64,000 bases of DNA from Promicromonospora thailandica. Lineage in GTDB: Bacteria; Actinomycetota; Actinomycetes; Actinomycetales; Cellulomonadaceae. The notes beneath the pieces were generated by a model. That model made no database searches. It worked only from the letters and a program-made list of their open reading frames with translations, and was not told where the DNA came from. The stretch lies in contig NZ_JAMTCS010000014.1 in NCBI RefSeq assembly GCF_024171955.1, positions 1 to 64,000 on the forward strand. The letters are read 5' to 3'. Each line of letters opens with the position of its first letter. The stretch's first letter is position 1. Position numbers and translations under genes: made by a program. Positions 62,029-64,000 of this stretch are shown piece by piece.

Positions 62029-64000
62029 GTGACCTCCACAGCGCCAAGCCACATCCAGGGAACGCCCGCGACGGGCCGCCCCCGCCTCCTGCTGATCGAC
62101 GGCCATTCGATGGCCTACCGGGCGTTCTACGCGCTGCCCGACACCCTCGCGACCAGCTCCGGGCAGATCACGAACGCCGTCTACGGGTTCACGTCGATGC
62201 TGACGAACCTGCTGCGCGACGAGCAGCCGACGCACCTGGGCGTCGCGTTCGACGCGGGCCGCGTGACCTTCCGCACCGAGCGGTTCCCCGAGTACAAGGG
62301 CACGCGGGACGCCACGCCGGACGCGTTCAAGGGGCAGGTGCCCCTCATCAAGGAGGTGCTGGACGCGCTGCGGGTGCCGTTCGTCCAGCTCGAGGGCATC
62401 GAGGCTGACGACATCCTGGCCACGCTCGCCACCCAGGCCCGGGCGGCGGGCATGGAGGTGCTCATCTGCTCCGGCGACCGGGACGCCCTGCAGCTCGTCA
62501 ACGGCGACGTGACGGTCCTGTACCCGAAGAAGGGCGTCTCCGAGCTCTCCCGCATGGACCCCGAGGCCGTCGAGACCAAGTACGGCGTACCGCCCGAGCG
62601 CTACCCCGACCTCGCGGCACTCGTCGGCGAGACCAGCGACAACCTGCCGGGCGTGCCCGGCGTCGGACCGAAGACCGCCGCGAAGTGGATCACCGCGCAC
62701 GGCGGCCTCGCCGCCCTGCTCGACGCGGCCGACCAGGTCAAGGGCAAGGCGGGCGAGAACCTGCGCGCGCACCTCGACCAGGTGCGCGTCAACCGGGAGC
62801 TCAACGCGCTCCTGACCGACGTCGAGCTGCCGCTCGGCGTCGGCGACCTCGCGCTGGCCGGCTTCGACCGTGAGGCCGTGCACCTCGTGTCCGACACCCT
62901 GCAGTTCGGTCAGCTCCGCGACCGGCTCCTCGCCGTCGACCCCGCGGGCGCGAGCGCGCAGGAGGCCCCGGCCGGCGTCGCCGTCGAGCTCGACCTGGCC
63001 GACGTCGCCCCCGGGACCCTCGGCTCCTGGCTCGCCGCCCGCACCGCCCAGGTGGGCGTCGAGGTGGCCGGCAAGTCGGTGCCCGGCGGCGGCGACGCCT
63101 GGGCGGTGGCCGTGGCCGAACCCGGCGGCGAGGCCGCCTACGTCGACCTCACACAGGTGGGCCCCGACGACGAGAAGGCGCTCGCGGACTGGCTCGCCGA
63201 CGGAGCCGCGGCCAAGACGCTGCACGGCGCGAAGGCCGCCTCCCACATGCTGGCGGCCCGCGGCATGGAGCTGGCGGGCGTCGCGTTCGACACCGAGCTC
63301 GCCGCCTACCTGTGCTACCCGGACCAGCGCGGCTACGACCTGGGCGACCTGGCCGTGCGGCACATCGGGCGGGAGCTCAAGGTCGCCGAGCCGGACGGGG
63401 CGCAGGGCGCGCTCGACCTCTCGCTGGAGGGCGAGGCCGAGGGGCAGGCCGAGGCCGTGCGCGCGCAGGGCGTCGCCGAGCTCGCCGCCGCGCTGTCGGG
63501 CGAGCTGGCCGACCGCGACGCCACGGGCCTGCTGACCGACGTCGAGCTGCCGCTCTCGGGTGTGCTGGCGCGCATGGAGCGCACCGGCATCGCCGCCGAC
63601 ACCGAGTACCTGACCGGCCTGGAGAAGCAGTTCGCGCAGGGTGTGGCCGACGCCGCCGCGCAGGCCTACGACGTGATCGGGCGGGAGGTGAACCTGGGCA
63701 GCCCCAAGCAGCTCCAGGAGGTGCTGTTCGACCAGCTCGGCATGCCGAAGACCAAGAAGATCAAGACGGGTTACACCACCGACGCGGCCAGCCTGCAGGA
63801 CCTCTTCGTCAAGACGGAGCACCCGTTCCTGGCGCACCTGCTGGCGCACCGCGACGTGTCGCGGCTGCGCACCACCGTCGAGGGGCTGCTCCGGTCGGTG
63901 GCGCCCGACGGGCGGATCCACACCACGTTCCAGCAGACCATCGCCGCGACCGGCCGCCTGAGCTCGACCGACCCGAACCTGCAGAACATCCCGATCCGCA
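62029..64000 (+). CDS. polA: DNA polymerase I (5' part, runs off the window)
   Basis: About 657 codons are visible. The 5'-3' exonuclease/flap domain (residues about 15-300) begins RPRLLLIDGHSMAYRAFYALP and shows EGIEADDILATLA, CSGDRDALQLV, GETSDNLPGVPGVGPKTAAKW. The central 3'-5' exonuclease-like domain lacks the first D-x-E metal pair (VGVEVAGKS stands there), so proofreading is probably absent, as is common in actinobacterial Pol I. The polymerase domain begins near residue 500, and the last visible motif is TGRLSSTDPNLQNIPIR (motif A region follows). The GTG at 62029 is supported by the -10 box; the gene continues beyond 64000. Confidence 0.96.
   Translation, partial: MTSTAPSHIQGTPATGRPRLLLIDGHSMAYRAFYALPDTLATSSGQITNAVYGFTSMLTNLLRDEQPTHLGVAFDAGRVTFRTERFPEYKGTRDATPDAFKGQVPLIKEVLDALRVPFVQLEGIEADDILATLATQARAAGMEVLICSGDRDALQLVNGDVTVLYPKKGVSELSRMDPEAVETKYGVPPERYPDLAALVGETSDNLPGVPGVGPKTAAKWITAHGGLAALLDAADQVKGKAGENLRAHLDQVRVNRELNALLTDVELPLGVGDLALAGFDREAVHLVSDTLQFGQLRDRLLAVDPAGASAQEAPAGVAVELDLADVAPGTLGSWLAARTAQVGVEVAGKSVPGGGDAWAVAVAEPGGEAAYVDLTQVGPDDEKALADWLADGAAAKTLHGAKAASHMLAARGMELAGVAFDTELAAYLCYPDQRGYDLGDLAVRHIGRELKVAEPDGAQGALDLSLEGEAEGQAEAVRAQGVAELAAALSGELADRDATGLLTDVELPLSGVLARMERTGIAADTEYLTGLEKQFAQGVADAAAQAYDVIGREVNLGSPKQLQEVLFDQLGMPKTKKIKTGYTTDAASLQDLFVKTEHPFLAHLLAHRDVSRLRTTVEGLLRSVAPDGRIHTTFQQTIAATGRLSSTDPNLQNIPIR

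Overview
This is a GC-rich (roughly 70% or more) chromosomal window from an actinobacterium. It carries a complete Pup-proteasome locus (arc/mpa, dop, pup, prcB, prcA, pafA), the mycothiol ligase mshC, an ANTAR response regulator of the PdtaR type, many GTG starts, and many genes whose -10 box lies only 6-8 bases before the start codon. Tandem secreted GH18 chitinases, an alginate-lyase-fold protein and Cellulomonas-like gene order suggest a soil polymer degrader of the Micrococcales (Cellulomonadaceae or Promicromonosporaceae). The genus is an inference. I see no phage, insertion sequence, CRISPR array or replication origin.

Region 1 (1-8.6 kb): a small WXG100/ESX-like protein, aspS, three tandem DUF4190 membrane proteins, a FAD monooxygenase diverging from its probable TetR repressor across two 30-bp operators, and an ABC-F gene preceded by a 12-codon upstream ORF. 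Region 2 (8.6-16.9 kb): two paralogous GH18 chitinases that share an 18-bp upstream motif, a translationally coupled alginate-lyase-family protein, then a DUF6314 protein, an M3 oligopeptidase, an M20 peptidase and a DUF5703 protein. Region 3 (17-29.7 kb): an acidic-tail protein, an aldo/keto reductase, uppP, mshC, a PAC2 protein, a coupled XRE-DUF5919/NUDIX pair, an HD protein, a HAD phosphatase, a RecB-like nuclease, an M50 protease and trmI. This order resembles the chromosomal arm upstream of the mycobacterial proteasome genes.

Region 4 (29.8-38.5 kb): the proteasome system. Arc is the unfolding ATPase, Dop deamidates and removes Pup, PafA ligates Pup, and PrcB/PrcA form the core. A double-FKBP lipoprotein follows and overlaps hisF. 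Region 5 (38.5-58.2 kb): a heterodimeric ABC exporter, then hisI-trpE with small membrane proteins, trpC, trpB-trpA-lgt, gltB-gltD and pyk. The his/trp/lgt/pyk order is also mycobacteria-like, so two conserved blocks appear to be joined near hisF. Region 6 (58.2-64 kb): a membrane TrkA-N/RyR-domain protein, tRNA-Leu(CAA), the ANTAR regulator, a GNAT acetyltransferase, a hotdog thioesterase and the 5' two-thirds of polA.

The items most worth a second look are the ABC-F upstream ORF with an anti-Shine-Dalgarno sequence, the TrkA-N/RyR membrane protein, the chitinase/lyase cluster with its shared upstream motif, and a family of very long intergenic palindromes. Two of those palindromes, 41 kb apart, share the same core word.
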